NCBI GenBank assembly: GCA_000231825.2
Contig: JH720381.1
Coordinates: forward strand, 132,801-196,800
Direction of reading: 5' to 3'
Origin: Tetrahymena elliotti 4EA
Taxonomy: Eukaryota; Ciliophora; Oligohymenophorea; Hymenostomatida; Tetrahymenidae
DNA: 64,000 nucleotides
This document shows positions 22,301-34,334 of the stretch, in pieces (within the stretch, counting starts at the first letter, position 1; the number at the start of each line of letters is the position of its first letter). The position numbers and the translations under genes are program-made. Below the pieces are notes generated by a model. The model did no database searches, was not told the DNA's origin, and was given only the letters and a program-made list of their open reading frames with translations.

Positions 22301-25300
22301 GACCACAGTTTGATAACAATGGTGAGGCTACTTTAATGACTGATATTAATAAATTGAATTCCTTTGTGGCTTAATTGAATAATGCTAGTTTTATTGAAAG
22401 TAGATTTACAGCACATTTAAAGGAAGCTCTGAATGCAGAAATAGCTTTGGGTAATATAGCAACTTTGAAGGAAGCATTCGACTGGGTTAACTATACCTTT
22501 TACTCTATTAGGCTTAGAAGAAATCCTATGGGATATGGATGTAAGATAACATAAAACAAGGAACTTTCTATAGAAATGCATATAACAGAAACTATTGAGA
22601 ATGCACTTGAACACTTAGACAAGTTAAGATTGATAAGATGGGACAGATAAAATAATTACTTAGCTTCAACTGAATTGGGTAGAATTACTTCTCATTATTA
22701 TATTAATTGCGAAACTATGAGTACTTTCTGTAAAGGATTTGGTATTTCTTTAGATAATGAGGAAGACGTTGTTGATAATGAATAAAGAAAAGCAGAATAT
22801 AAATCTGATTTGGGCATTTTAAAGATTATTGCTCAAGCAAAAGAATTCGAAAATATTAAGATGAGACCAGAAGAAACTGAGGAATTAGCAGTTGTTATCA
22901 AGAAATATTGGATTTTTGATGAACAATTAGATATTAATATTAAGAAATTAGGAACCAACGATAACACCTCTGCTGATAATACTCTCCTTATTGATACACC
23001 AGAAAAAATCTTAGCCCTCATTTCAGGTTATCTCACTAAATATCAATATGATAACTTTTCCCTTATTTCTGACTCTCAATTCGTCATTCAAAACTCAATC
23101 CGTCTCTTGAGATGTATGCTAGATATAGTAACTAAAAAATCGATGGCATACAACGCAGAACTAGTTCAAAGATGGTGTAAATACATAGAATCTAGACTTG
23201 TCCCTGATGAAAGTCCTCTTCATCAATTCTGTAAAGCTAGTTGGCATGGCTACAACTCCTTCAAGCAAAGAAAAGAATTCAAGGTAAAAAAATCAAATAG
23301 TTTTCAAGAAATTTATTTAGATAAAAAGCTTAGTCGTTGATTCTTATTATCAAAATTTTCCTTATTTAAAATCAAAATTTTTGAAGATAAGCAATTTTTA
23401 TCTTCATTAGATTTTCAATTTTAACCATTTTAATTTTAAAAATATTGCATTTTCTTTTTTAAAACTAAATTAAATATTTATAAATGTTTATTTAAATACA
23501 TTTTGAATAGGATGGGTTTATTTCTGAAGACGTTGCTTATAAAATTGATGAAAGAGAAATAACTTTAGATACAATGAGAGAAATGCCAGCAACAGAGTTG
23601 GCTCATGCAATTAATTGGAATACAAGAATAGCAACTGTTATCAAAAAGTTTGTTTGCTTCATTCCTAGAGTTGAAGTAGAATATTCTGTTCGTCCTATTG
23701 CTTAAACAGTACTTAAAGTGGATGTGGTAATTACTCCTAAGTGGTCTTGGTCCAATAGATGGCATTCAAAATCTGAACTGTTCAATTTAGTTGTAGATGA
23801 TGAAAATGAAATATTACATCACGAAAGCTTTACTATTAGCTAACAATAAGTTTTTACTTAAACTCCTACTGAAATTAGCTTCTTTGTTCCTTTCAGAGAT
23901 TCTAAGGTTCCATATTACAGATTGCTTGTTTAGCATGATACTTGGGTAAATCAACCTGAAACTGAAGTTTAAATTAATTTGGAAAATATCTACTTCCAAG
24001 GAGAAAAGATGGAATACACTGAATTACTTGATCTCCATCCCTTGCCTATCACTGCTCTCAACAACTCTGATTTTGAAAAGATTTATAAAATGAAATATTT
24101 CAATCCCAATTAAACTCAAATCTTCCATGCTATGTACAACACTGACCACAATATTCTTATTGGTTCTCCTACAGGTAATTAATAAATCTTATTGTTCTTT
24201 CAAAAAAATATTTAAAAACATTTTTAATTATAAAGGTTCTGGTAAAACAATCATGTCTGAATTGTCTGCTTTGAGAGTTTTCAACTTATATCCTGATAAA
24301 AAGGTAAGTTTTTTGCTATTTTAATTTATAAATTTTACTTATCAATTATCAATTTAATTAGGTCATCTATGTTGCTCCATTGAAGGCTATTGCTAAAGAA
24401 AGATTAGCAGACTGGGAAGTTCGTTTTGGTAAAATTGGAAAGACTGTTTTAGAATTAACAGGTGATTACACTCCTGATTTAGAAGCATTATTAAAAGCAG
24501 ATGTTTTAATTACTACACCTGAAAAATGGGATGGTATTTCACGTAATTGGCACAATAGAAATTATGTTTAAAAGACAGGTTTAGTTATTTTTGATGAAAT
24601 CCATTTGCTTGGTTAAGATAGAGGACCAGTATTAGAAGTTATTGTTTCTCGTATGAATATGATTTCATCAAAAACTGGGCACAAAGTCAGAATGGTTGGT
24701 TTATCAACTGCTATGGCCAATGGTACAGATGTTGCTGATTGGTTTGGCGTTCCCAAAAACTATTTCTTCAACTTCAGACCTCATGTTCGTCCAGTTCCTC
24801 TTAAAATTTATTTTGATGGTTTTAGGTAATTAAATAGAAATTAAAATACTTTTTATTAATTTATTAAATTGTATTAGTGCAAAAGCATATTGTCCTAGAA
24901 TGGCTGAAATGAACAAGCCAGCTTTCTAATAAATCAGAAAATTTGGTGATAAGAAACCTGTTTTAGTCTTCGTCTCATCCAGAAGACAAACTAGATTAAC
25001 TGCATTAGATTTAATAGCCCATGCCATGCATGATATTGGTGGTGGATAAAGTCCTTTCGTTATGTGTCAAGAAGATGAACTTTAGATCTATTTAGAAAAT
25101 GTTAAAGACGAATATCTTAAACAAACTCTTTCCTTTGGTATTGGTAAGAAAAATTTAATTTCAAACATTCGACTTTTACTTTCTGACTTAATTTTAATTG
25201 AAAATTTACTATTAAAAAGAGAATTAAAATAAATTTGAATAAAAATAGGTATGCATCATGCTGGTTTGGATTAAGATGATAGAAAAATTGTTGAAGAATT

Positions 25301-28300
25301 GTTTTTGAATCACAAGGTTTAAATTTTAGTAGCTACTTCAACTCTTGCTTGGGGTGTTAATGTAAGATTCCTATTTAATTTTAATATTATAGTGAATAAT
25401 TTATTTTTGCTAATTTTAATTATAGTTACCTGCACGTTTGGTAATTATCAAAGGTACTGAATTCTTTGATCCTAAGACAAAGAGATATGTTGATATGCCA
25501 GTTACAGATATTTTACAGATGATAGGTCGTGCTGGTCGTCCCTAATTTGATGACAAGGGTATTGCTTGTGTATTTGTAGAACAAAGCAAAAAGAATTTCT
25601 ACAGAAAATACTTGAATGATCCTTTCCCTATTGAATCATCTTTAATTACTCAAATACATGACCACTTTAATGCAGAAATAGCTAGTGGAACAATTAATAA
25701 TAAATAATAATGTATGGATTGGATTACTTGGACATATTTCTTCAGACGTATGCTTAAGAATCCTACTTATTACAATTTGGAAAACGCAGAGACTAAGTAA
25801 GTAAAGAAATTCTTGATTGAATTAGTTGATGAATGTATGAACAGATTAGCTGAACATGGCTGTATCACTATTGATGATGAATTAAAATTCAATGTTACAC
25901 CAACTTTCTTGGGTTAACTTGCTGCTTTCTATTATATTAAACATGAATCTGTTCACTACTTTGATAAAAATCTTACAGCTAATATTACAATTCCTGAGCT
26001 TATAAGAGTTCTTTCTTATTGCAAAGAATTTGAAGAAATTCCTCTTCGTCACAATGAAGAAAATTACAATGAAGCTCTCTCTAAGATTTGTCCTCTTAAA
26101 TGTGATAAGAGCGCTTTCTCTTCTTCCAATGAAAAAACATTCCTTCTTTATCAAGTAATTAAATATTTTATAAATCATTAGAAACATTTACTAACCTTAA
26201 ACTTTACTATAAAAAGGTTCACTTATTCAGATTACCTCCTCCTATTAGAGATTATATTACTGATGCTAAGATTGTGGTTGATAGTTCAATTCGTATTTTA
26301 AGTGCTATGATTGATTTAGTAGCTGAAAAGAGATACTTAAATACATGCATTCATTTATGTATGATCATGTAAATGATTATGCAAGCTGTTTGGTTTGATT
26401 AAAGTCCTTTGATCAATGTTCCCCACTTCGATTAATAAATTGTTAAGAAACTAGGATTAGTTCACTTCTGTCAATTAATTGAAGAATATAAGAAGGAAAA
26501 CCTTCGTCCTACATTAAAGAAAATAGATAAGAAATTCAATGATGATAGAATATGGAAAGATGTTGAAGAATCTGTTAAATCCCTTCCTGATATCTCATTC
26601 AGAGCTAGAATTTATCCTTTTGATTCTGAAAAATTACAAAAACAAGATGTTACTTTAAAGCAATGTAAGATTTGTTCATATTTTAATTTAACAATTAATT
26701 ATAATTTGTTAAAAAAAAGCTGAAATTTAACTTGTGGAAGGAGGTGAAGCAGTTGTTTAAATTATTATTGACAAGGAAAACGATAAATCTACAAACAAAG
26801 TTATTGTTTAAAAAACAGGCAAAATTAAAGTAAGAAAATTACTTATTGAAATGTATTAAATTGATTTTTTGATGTTATTTTTAGGATGCTTCTTGGTGGA
26901 TTTTAATTGGTGATGAATACACTGGAAAGCTTCATGCATTGAAGAAGATTTTCTTTAAGAAAAATCTTAAAAAAGATATTCAAATTATTTTGCCAGAGAG
27001 CTTTGAGACAAGCAAAAAATTAACTGTTTTCTTAGTTTCTGATTCTTATCTTGGATTAGATCAAGTCTTTTATTTGAATTTAAGAAGCAAAGACTCTAAG
27101 GCTGATGATAAATATAAAGCTTAAAGTGATGAATCAGATAGCGATATTCCTAAACCTATCAGATAAAGACTAAGTGATGACGAAGGTGATACTTAAAAGA
27201 AAAAAGAAAAGCCCTCTTATCCTAAATATTCTAAGGGTAATACTTTAAAGAAGAATAAACCTAAAGAAGAAGAAGATAGCAATGAAGAAGAAGAAAAAGA
27301 ACAAGGATAAGAAATACCAGATAAAAAGCAAGATACATTAGATTAGAAATAAGAAAAGAGAAATATTCTCTCTAAGAAGAAAAATGATGATGAAGGAGGC
27401 AAAAAAGATGAAGATTTTGATAGAAATAAAGGAAATAATTCAAATAAAAAGAAAGATGAAACTTAAAAGCCTAATGAGAAGAAAGAATCAGAATAAAATA
27501 ATAACAGCAGATAATAAGATAAAAAGGAATAACCAGCAAAGGCAGGAGATAAAGACTTTAAAAAGAAAAGAGATAATAGAGAAAGAAAGCCTAAATTTAA
27601 TAATGATAGAAGACAGCAAGAGTCTGATGATGAAGATGAATATGATGTTGGCTATAAGACAAAGGAAGGTTCCCATATTGATGAATTTACTCGTAAAAGA
27701 AGAGAAGAGAAGAATATGGATAAACTTGAGGGCAAGAACAATGCTCAAGATGAAGATGATGAAGATATCCACTAAAAGATTAAGGAAGATAGTGACTTTA
27801 GTGATGAAGATGAAGATAATTAAAGATAAAAATACAGAAACAAGAGAGGCGGAGGATAAAATTTCAACCGTGGTGGTGGAAATTAAGGCAATAAATTCAC
27901 TGGAAATCAATTTAGAAAGAAAAATGATGATGAATACTAACCAAGATAAAGAGAAAATGATGATTAAAAAAAGAAAAATTACTAAGGAGAAAGAAAGTTC
28001 AATGACAACTAAAATCAAGAACAAAATAAAGGAGAAAAGCGTGATTATGATAAGAAACCCTATGAAAAAAAATAATATGATAAGAAAGAAACTCAATTTG
28101 TACCCAAAGAAAAGAAAGAACCTACTTATGAACGTAAAGATAATCCTCCTACTCAACAACAATAACAGCCTTAAAAATCTGAACAAGCCCCAAAAGAACA
28201 AAACCAAACCAAACCTCAACCAACTGGCTTCAAGCTAAGACGCAAAAACAGTGACGAATTAAATGCTGAAGATAATAAAGGTTCAAATAATAACAACAAT

Positions 28301-28387
28301 AATAATAACAATAGAAACAATAACAATAATAACAATAGAAACAATAACAACAACAATAGAGGTGGAAATAACTTAGTAAAGCGTTGA
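19400..28387 (+). CDS. ASCC3: ASCC3/Slh1-type Ski2-like RNA helicase with two helicase-Sec63 cassettes, ~2578 aa, 14 exons
   Basis: Exons: 19400-20632, 20681-21300, 21357-21807, 22164-22229, 22282-23283, 23511-24174, 24236-24303, 24362-24825, 24878-25143, 25249-25361, 25426-26154, 26217-26664, 26720-26829 and 26885-28387; all phases agree and the stop is TGA. Cassette 1 has Walker A APTGAGKT (~442), DEIH (~553), SATLPN and motif [14 protein letters not shown]. Cassette 2 has SPTGSGKT (~1343), DEIH (~1446) and [12 protein letters not shown]. Each is followed by a Sec63 domain. Both motif sets are intact. In the splicing helicase Brr2 the second set is degenerate, so this fits ASCC3/Slh1, which splits collided ribosomes and acts in alkylation repair. 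From about residue 2160 a charged, Gln/Asn-rich tail of ~420 residues with RGG-like and poly-Asn runs is added; human ASCC3 ends near 2200. The start is the first ATG after an in-frame TGA at 19337 and is uncertain. Confidence 0.88.
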
Positions 28388-28956
28388 TTGATTTCAATAA
28401 TTTCAAATAAATTACTTAATAAATAAATTGACTAAAGAAAGTGATTCTCATTATAAATTATGAAATATTAATCTAAAATTTACATAAAATTTTATATAAT
28501 TAGCAAAATAAAGTATTCTATCTATTTATATTTAAAACATAAGCTTTATTTTTATTTTACAAAACATCCAAAATTAACTTTGTTTTGAACATCTTTTTAA
28601 ATTAATAAGCAAAAAAAAATACTTAGTTTCAAATGAATTTATTATTTTTTATCAAATGATTTTAAATATTGAATATGTTAATTAAATTTTTAACTCTCCG
28701 TTTTAATTATTAAAAAATCTAAACAAAAAATTTAAAAATAATTATTGAAATTAAGATGGGTAGATAAAATTTTAAATTTAAAAAAGCTGCTCTAAAACTG
28801 ATTTGAGATGCTTTATATTCTGTAATTTAATAAATTTTAAATTTTAAAATTTCAATAGGTTTTGATTATAAATAATTTCATAAAAACAAGCAATTTTTAA
28901 ATATTAAAAATATAAAACTAGAAAAATCTCTATTTGTTAAAGTATAACAAAGCTTA
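28388..28956. other. Intergenic stretch between convergent gene ends
   Basis: A/T-rich sequence between the 3' end of the helicase gene (plus) and the 3' end of the inverted LRR copy (minus). It probably holds both 3' UTRs. No gene is seen. Confidence 0.5.
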
Positions 28957-31670
28957 TCAAAAAAGTATTTAATGTATTACAAGCCTTTTCAAATGATGAA
29001 TCTTCCTTCTTAATAAACGTGCTTAGCCTAAATTCAAAACACATCTTTTAAATTTAATAAAAACTAATGAGATTAATATAATAAATTCAAAAAACTTAAT
29101 TTTTTTATTATTGAAAATTAAATTGCTTATTTACTAAAATGAGAATTTTAATTTCATGAGTTTAGAACATTCTTGTAAAGAGTTAAAAAAATCATATAAT
29201 CCTTCTTCTGTAATACGATTTTTTATAATTTAATCTATTAAAAAAGCTAATAATTTTTATTTCGTAATTTTATTTTAAAGAGGTTAAAAAATTTCGCAAT
29301 CTATTTTACTCTAAATGAATATCTAAAAATATTAGATTATTGAATTAAGTTAAAGCAGTTCCTAGTCCTGATATGCCCATATTTTCAATTAAATTACTTC
29401 TATTCATTTTATTTTAATAAAGAATTTTGATTGTGCCAAATCAGAAATAATTAAGATTATTACATTAAACCAAGCAATAGTTATTACAATTTATTACAAT
29501 TTGATAAAGCTTAAACTAAATCTATGATCCCTTAACATCCAATTTGATTCACACTATAAATTAAAATTTTATTTTTGTTTAGAAGCAATATTGTAAAAAA
29601 AAGTTTTCTAAAAAGGAATTAGTGAAGTAAGGTTCGATTACAAGAAATACATTTTTAAATGAGAGAGGCGGCTGCTATTTGCCAAACCAGATCCTAGGCC
29701 TTTTACTCTAGCAGAAGTTATTTAGTTTTACTTTTAATTATTTTAAATATATCAGTTAATAAAAAATCATCAATAAAAATAGAATTTTATCTCTCAATTA
29801 AAAATAAATAAACTGAGTTTATCCTACATTAAGATCAATTCAAGTATATCCTCTGCTATCTTTAAAAATTTAATTTCAAGCCCAATTTTGATGAATAAGG
29901 ATGATTTGTTTGAATTGTTTATGAATTGATACAGGTTGAATGATCTAAATATTTTTATATGATCAAGATCAAAGTTTCATAAGATAATATAAAAAAAAGA
30001 ATAAAGTATAAGGGTATTGCCATTTAAGATGAAATAATCAATAGAATGAAATTTTTTGTTTGAAAATTTTTCTTAAAACTCCTAAGATTAAAGCTAAAAA
30101 TTAAGTAAATACTAATATAATTAAATGTTATTTTTAATTTTAAAAAAAAATATTCTAATTTTATTTAAAATTTTGGTTTTATTTATAAAAATTCATTATT
30201 TTTATAAAAAAGGTGTACAGAATAGTTGGTGCTCTAAATGTTTTTCATATTACGTTTCTTGATCAGATAACTTAAATTTATAAGAGGGGGAGAAAATATC
30301 TGTACCTGCATTATCATATTTCACAATTAAAATGGCAGTCGTCAAAAAAATGTCCTATTTTTAGATTTAGGCACAGATAATTTCTCCCCTCCTATCTTAT
30401 TTTATAAATATTTTGTGATTAACTCTCTATTATATTTTGTTAATCTGCATAATTCATATCTTTATCCTATTATCTATATATAATTCCGAAAATTTATGAA
30501 AAAACTTGCTCTTTAGTGGTGTATTAATTAAGATAGCATAGGTAAATTAAATAGCAAGATAATAAAAACTATTTATTAAATATAATACTCTAGTTAAAGG
30601 TTTAATGTTTATAGATTAGCGCATTTAGACAAGGCGGAACCTAAGCCTATTAAACCATCTTCTCCTATTGAATTTTATCTGTTAAATTAAATTTTTTTAT
30701 ATAAGCTTGAGAATAATCAAAAATAAACTTACTTCAACCCAAGTAATAAATTTTAAAGATTATTATTCTAAGCTAAGAAAGAGCAAAGTTCAATAGCACC
30801 ATTTGATCCTATATCATTTGAACTATCGTTTATATTAATTTAAATGAAAAATTGTTTTATTTTTGTTCAATTTATTTAAGTAAATAAAATAAATTTTACT
30901 CAATATAAAGATATAACTCTGAGAGATTACTTAATTTTGCTAACCTAATCTGTAAGATCGTATCTAATTTTTATAAATTTTATAAATTGATTGAAAAATA
31001 TTAAATAAAAAACGCTTGAATTTATTTTGTTTAAAAATAATAAGTTGTTTTATTTTTTATTTAAGAATTTAGAAAAAATTAATATGAAACTAATCATCAT
31101 TCCCTTTACACTAAAAATAAATTCAATTCTTAAGGATTATAACATTTTGCTAAAGCTGGAGCTAACTAACCTGTATGCCCCTCAGAACCAAGTTAATAAT
31201 TATTTTATCTAAGATTTGAAAACTAATTTTTGATCATTCAAAATAGCATAAGTCATTTCAATTTTAGTAATTAGTAAAATTTTGAGACAAAGAAAAAAAT
31301 TTAATTCTATAAAAAATTAACTAGAAAGTAATCATAACTGCTTTTACCCTATCCATAGTACTAATTTTTAAAGATTGAAACAATTTGCTAAAGCTGAAGT
31401 TAACCTTTATGGACCCTCAGAACCAAGTTAATTCTGACTTTATTTATTTTAGTAATAATTAAAATATTTTTAAAAATGTAAAAATTTAAATTTAAGATTT
31501 GAAAACTAATTTTTGATCATTCTAAAAAATAAAACTCATATAAATTTTAGCGATTGGTAGAGAAAGAAAAAAAATTTAATTTTTTAAAAAAACTAATAGA
31601 AAGTAATCATAACTGCTTTTACGATAATTGTAGTTCTAATTTTTAAATATTGGAACGTTTTGCTAAAGCT
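28957..31670 (-). pseudogene. Inverted, 5'-truncated LRR gene copy (copy G)
   Basis: On the minus strand this matches the 3' two thirds of the LRR genes at 42-62 kb, exon by exon and in the same order: 31437-31348, a degenerate one near 31200-31100, 30963-30900 (64 nt left of 90), 30822-30733, 30678-30589, 29730-29642 (89 nt, one base lost), 29553-29464, 29399-29310, a piece ending at 29135, and a C-terminal exon with TGA at 28957 (RLLRRKIHHLKRLV). Length changes in at least two exons break the frame, and one exon lacks a usable acceptor, so it is called a pseudogene. The 5' end breaks off in mid-exon at about 31670, where unrelated sequence begins. Product type: ribonuclease-inhibitor-like LRR protein. 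Confidence 0.7.
30281..30398. mobile_element. MITE-like inverted-repeat element, ~118 bp
   Basis: The left arm (30281-30306, starting AAGAGGGGGAGAAAATATCT) and the right arm (30370-30398) are imperfect inverted repeats of about 26 bp around a 60-bp centre. G-runs are rare in this A/T-rich DNA. It lies in the intron of copy G that corresponds to the intron carrying the 2.2 kb insertion in copy C. No target duplication could be fixed with certainty. Confidence 0.5.
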
Positions 31671-31671
31671 G

Positions 31672-32832
31672 ATCAAAATTCACTCCTAAATATCAAGGAA
31701 GCCAATGAAATTAAAATCAAAGTAGCAGCTAAGAAGAAAAGAGAAAAATCAGCTGAAAGGAAAAAAGAATAAGCAGAAGTGCTTTTATTAATAGAATTTG
31801 ATGAGAGAGAAGCAAATTATGAAAACACAAATTTAATTAGTATCAATGGCGAAATACAAAAATAGTTAATAAGTAATCTATAACAAAATAGCAAGCAACT
31901 GAGTGACTAACCTTAGTTAAATTCATAAGAAAGAAAATAATACATAGACACTCTTATATCTGATTTCAATGCTAGATGGGTGCAGAAAGACTATAAAATT
32001 CAAGAGTTCTGACTCCTGATTTGTCCAGCTAAACAGGTAACAGAAAAATATATAAAGTTTTTTTAACAAACAGAAAAGGAAATCACTAATTCTAAATCTT
32101 CTTCAGACAAAGCTCAGACAGAAACAAAGGCATTAAATCCCTTCAACTAACTGTATGTGAACATAATCTAACTGCAATAGAGTGATGAATGCAATGAACC
32201 AAACTCAAAGTGCTTAAGAATACTGGAAATCTGAAACGAAATAAGATTTCACAAAACTGAAGCAACTTAGAGAAAATAACTTAATGTAAATCTCTAAAAA
32301 CAGCACTACTAGCGACTCCATATGAACTCAGCTGATTTTAAGAACATGCTTTAGAAAATTAAATAAAAATGAAAAATTTTATAATATCAACGAAGTAGTG
32401 AAAATTAAATTTGACTGAAGACATAGTAAGATTTGAACAAATAAAAACAGGTGATATGTTTCAACAACTATGTTTTTTGAACCCATAATGGAGCTACCAA
32501 CTGGATCAAAAAAGAAAGATAAACTGAATATGATGGATGGAGTTGCTCAGGCACTCGCATAATATTAATATATATTATTTACTCCACCTATTTTAATGAT
32601 TCACTAAGAGATTTAGTCTTCGGAGACTTCATGCATCAAGAAATTGAGTAAGATTGCAAAAATGCAAAGAGTGAAGACCAACTAATAAGGAAAGAGTCTA
32701 AAATCTACAAGATAGCAAAAAAGATATAATGGATGATAGAATCTATTCTGGAACAATCAATCTAAGTAGATGGTCCAACTAAGGATGAAGAATAGAAGAA
32801 GGAAGTACTCATAAAGATAGTACTCATATAGA
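31672..32832 (+). pseudogene. Relic of an unidentified protein-coding gene
   Basis: A plus-strand frame (31672 to about 32009) has good ciliate codon character (KKKREKSAERKKEQAEVLL, then LISDFNARWVQKDYK) and then hits TGA. Coding-like stretches continue in two frames, with several TGA interruptions, to about 32830 (for example LTEDIVRFEQIKTGDMFQQL and, in another frame, EYDGWSCSGTRIIL). Base composition is clearly less A/T-rich than the flanks. It starts exactly where the inverted LRR copy breaks off. It may be one decayed gene or an inserted element. I cannot name the family. Confidence 0.5.
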
Positions 32833-33411
32833 AAAAATGATATTAAATTAATTAAATAAATTATATCTACTATATTTAACACAACTGAGACTATTAGCAA
32901 TATTTTTTATAATACCAACATCATATCTTTAAATGATATTCTAAAAATATATTGTATATGTAATCAGAAAATAACTGACAGAATCCTCAGATTCATTTCT
33001 ATATATATTTTTAAATCATTTTCAGATTTCATCATCAATAATAATTTACTTTGGGAAAATTCAAAAAGAATTATCAGAATTAATATAAAAAATAAAAAAA
33101 TGTATTTGAAAGTAAATTAAAAAAATTCATGATATAGATTGTTTTTTAGTAGAAAAAATCTTACCTCTTGATTTCTAACTATTATTAACAACTAAAAATA
33201 GTATTAATTGAAATCCTCAATCTTGGATAATCAATTAAATTTGATGTTAAATAGCGTATACACATGCTTTTGTTAAAGATTAAGCAAAATGATGTATTAA
33301 ACAAAGATGGTTTGCTTAATGATTAAATTATTTATGTTATAAAAATAAATATCTCAAGAAATGGAATAAATAAAATATATAAATAAATATGCATCATTTT
33401 TTAAAAAGAAC
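32833..33411. other. Intergenic A/T-rich stretch, no gene seen
   Basis: It lies between the protein relic and the 3' end of the minus-strand membrane protein. No coding or RNA signal is recognised. Confidence 0.45.
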
Positions 33412-34334
33412 TCAATATAATTGTCTTTTTTAGTATTTTTTAAACTTTTTAAATATCCTTAGAAGATTTTGTTCATTTAGGTTTATCAGAAGCACAAAGA
33501 AAATACTTGATGTGGATATCATAGGACTAAATGCTAAAGCTAATAAAAAGTAATATTAAGGAAATGGAACATTAAGTTTGTTAAAAGATATCATAGCAAA
33601 AGATTCTACTTCTCTAACATTTTATCTACTTTAAGCATTTATATAGGCTTATCCTTGAATTTAATTATCTAAAACTTCATTATAATAAAGGTAGAAATAG
33701 CAAGTATCAATTTTAATTAAATCTTCATAACTTATGTTAGAAGAAAGGCACATCCAACTTGGTAGTTTCACTTAACTATATTTGAAGGGAGAAGAACATC
33801 TCCTATTAGCACATACTATTTCTCCATAAAACTTAAATTCCCATGAATTTTAAGTCATGTAACCCACAGGCGATTCGTCATATGCATAAGAAGATAAACA
33901 TCCATATCCTAAAAACTATTAATTATCAATTTCAAAATCAACATATAACACTGAGTACTATTCCCAAGTTGTAGAATCAAAATTGAGTATAACTGTAGAA
34001 GGTAGAAGATTTGCCAATTACTTTGCAATTTTAAGCATTTTAAAAATGATATTATAGTGTCTTATCAAATACTCCATAAAAAACCCCTATATAAACTGAA
34101 AGAAAAATAACAAAAAAAGATAACGAAAATAGGGTATTAGCAATTAGTTTTAGGCACGTAAAAGGCTAGATAATTAAGTAGTAATAATACTATTATAATA
34201 GGAAGACAGTATACAAATTCTATTATTTAGTAACCAGAAACAAAATAAGCTGTAATTATTATCATATACAAAAGCACGCTTAGTATTGAACCTGCTTTAA
34301 ATTTAATACCTTTCAAATCATTTTAAATAGTCAT
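33412..34334 (-). CDS. Multi-pass membrane protein, 275 aa, two exons
   Basis: Minus strand, exons 34334-34191 and 34095-33412, joined in phase 0 across a 95-nt intron that ends in a strong CTTTCAG acceptor. The stop is TGA. Residues ~14-35 (ILSVLLYMIIITAYFVSGY) and ~40-54 are hydrophobic. The middle part (from LPSTVILNFDSTTW) is hydrophilic, with several cysteines (for example CANRRC) and aromatic residues, and looks like an extracellular or lumenal domain. A C-terminal hydrophobic segment (YYFLLALAFSPM...) is followed by a short basic tail. The donor could instead lie 15 bases earlier with no frame change. The family is not recognised. The gene faces away from the ubiquitin-ligase gene at 35.9 kb. 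Confidence 0.7.

Noticed and set aside
27384..28238. Long frames on both strands over the helicase tail
   Set aside because: Shadows of the repetitive Lys/Asn/Glu-rich coding sequence of the last helicase exon.
28957..31670. Regular repeats that might be taken for a CRISPR-like or satellite array
   Set aside because: The repeats are LRR exons with translated periodicity and splice sites, not short identical repeats with unique spacers.
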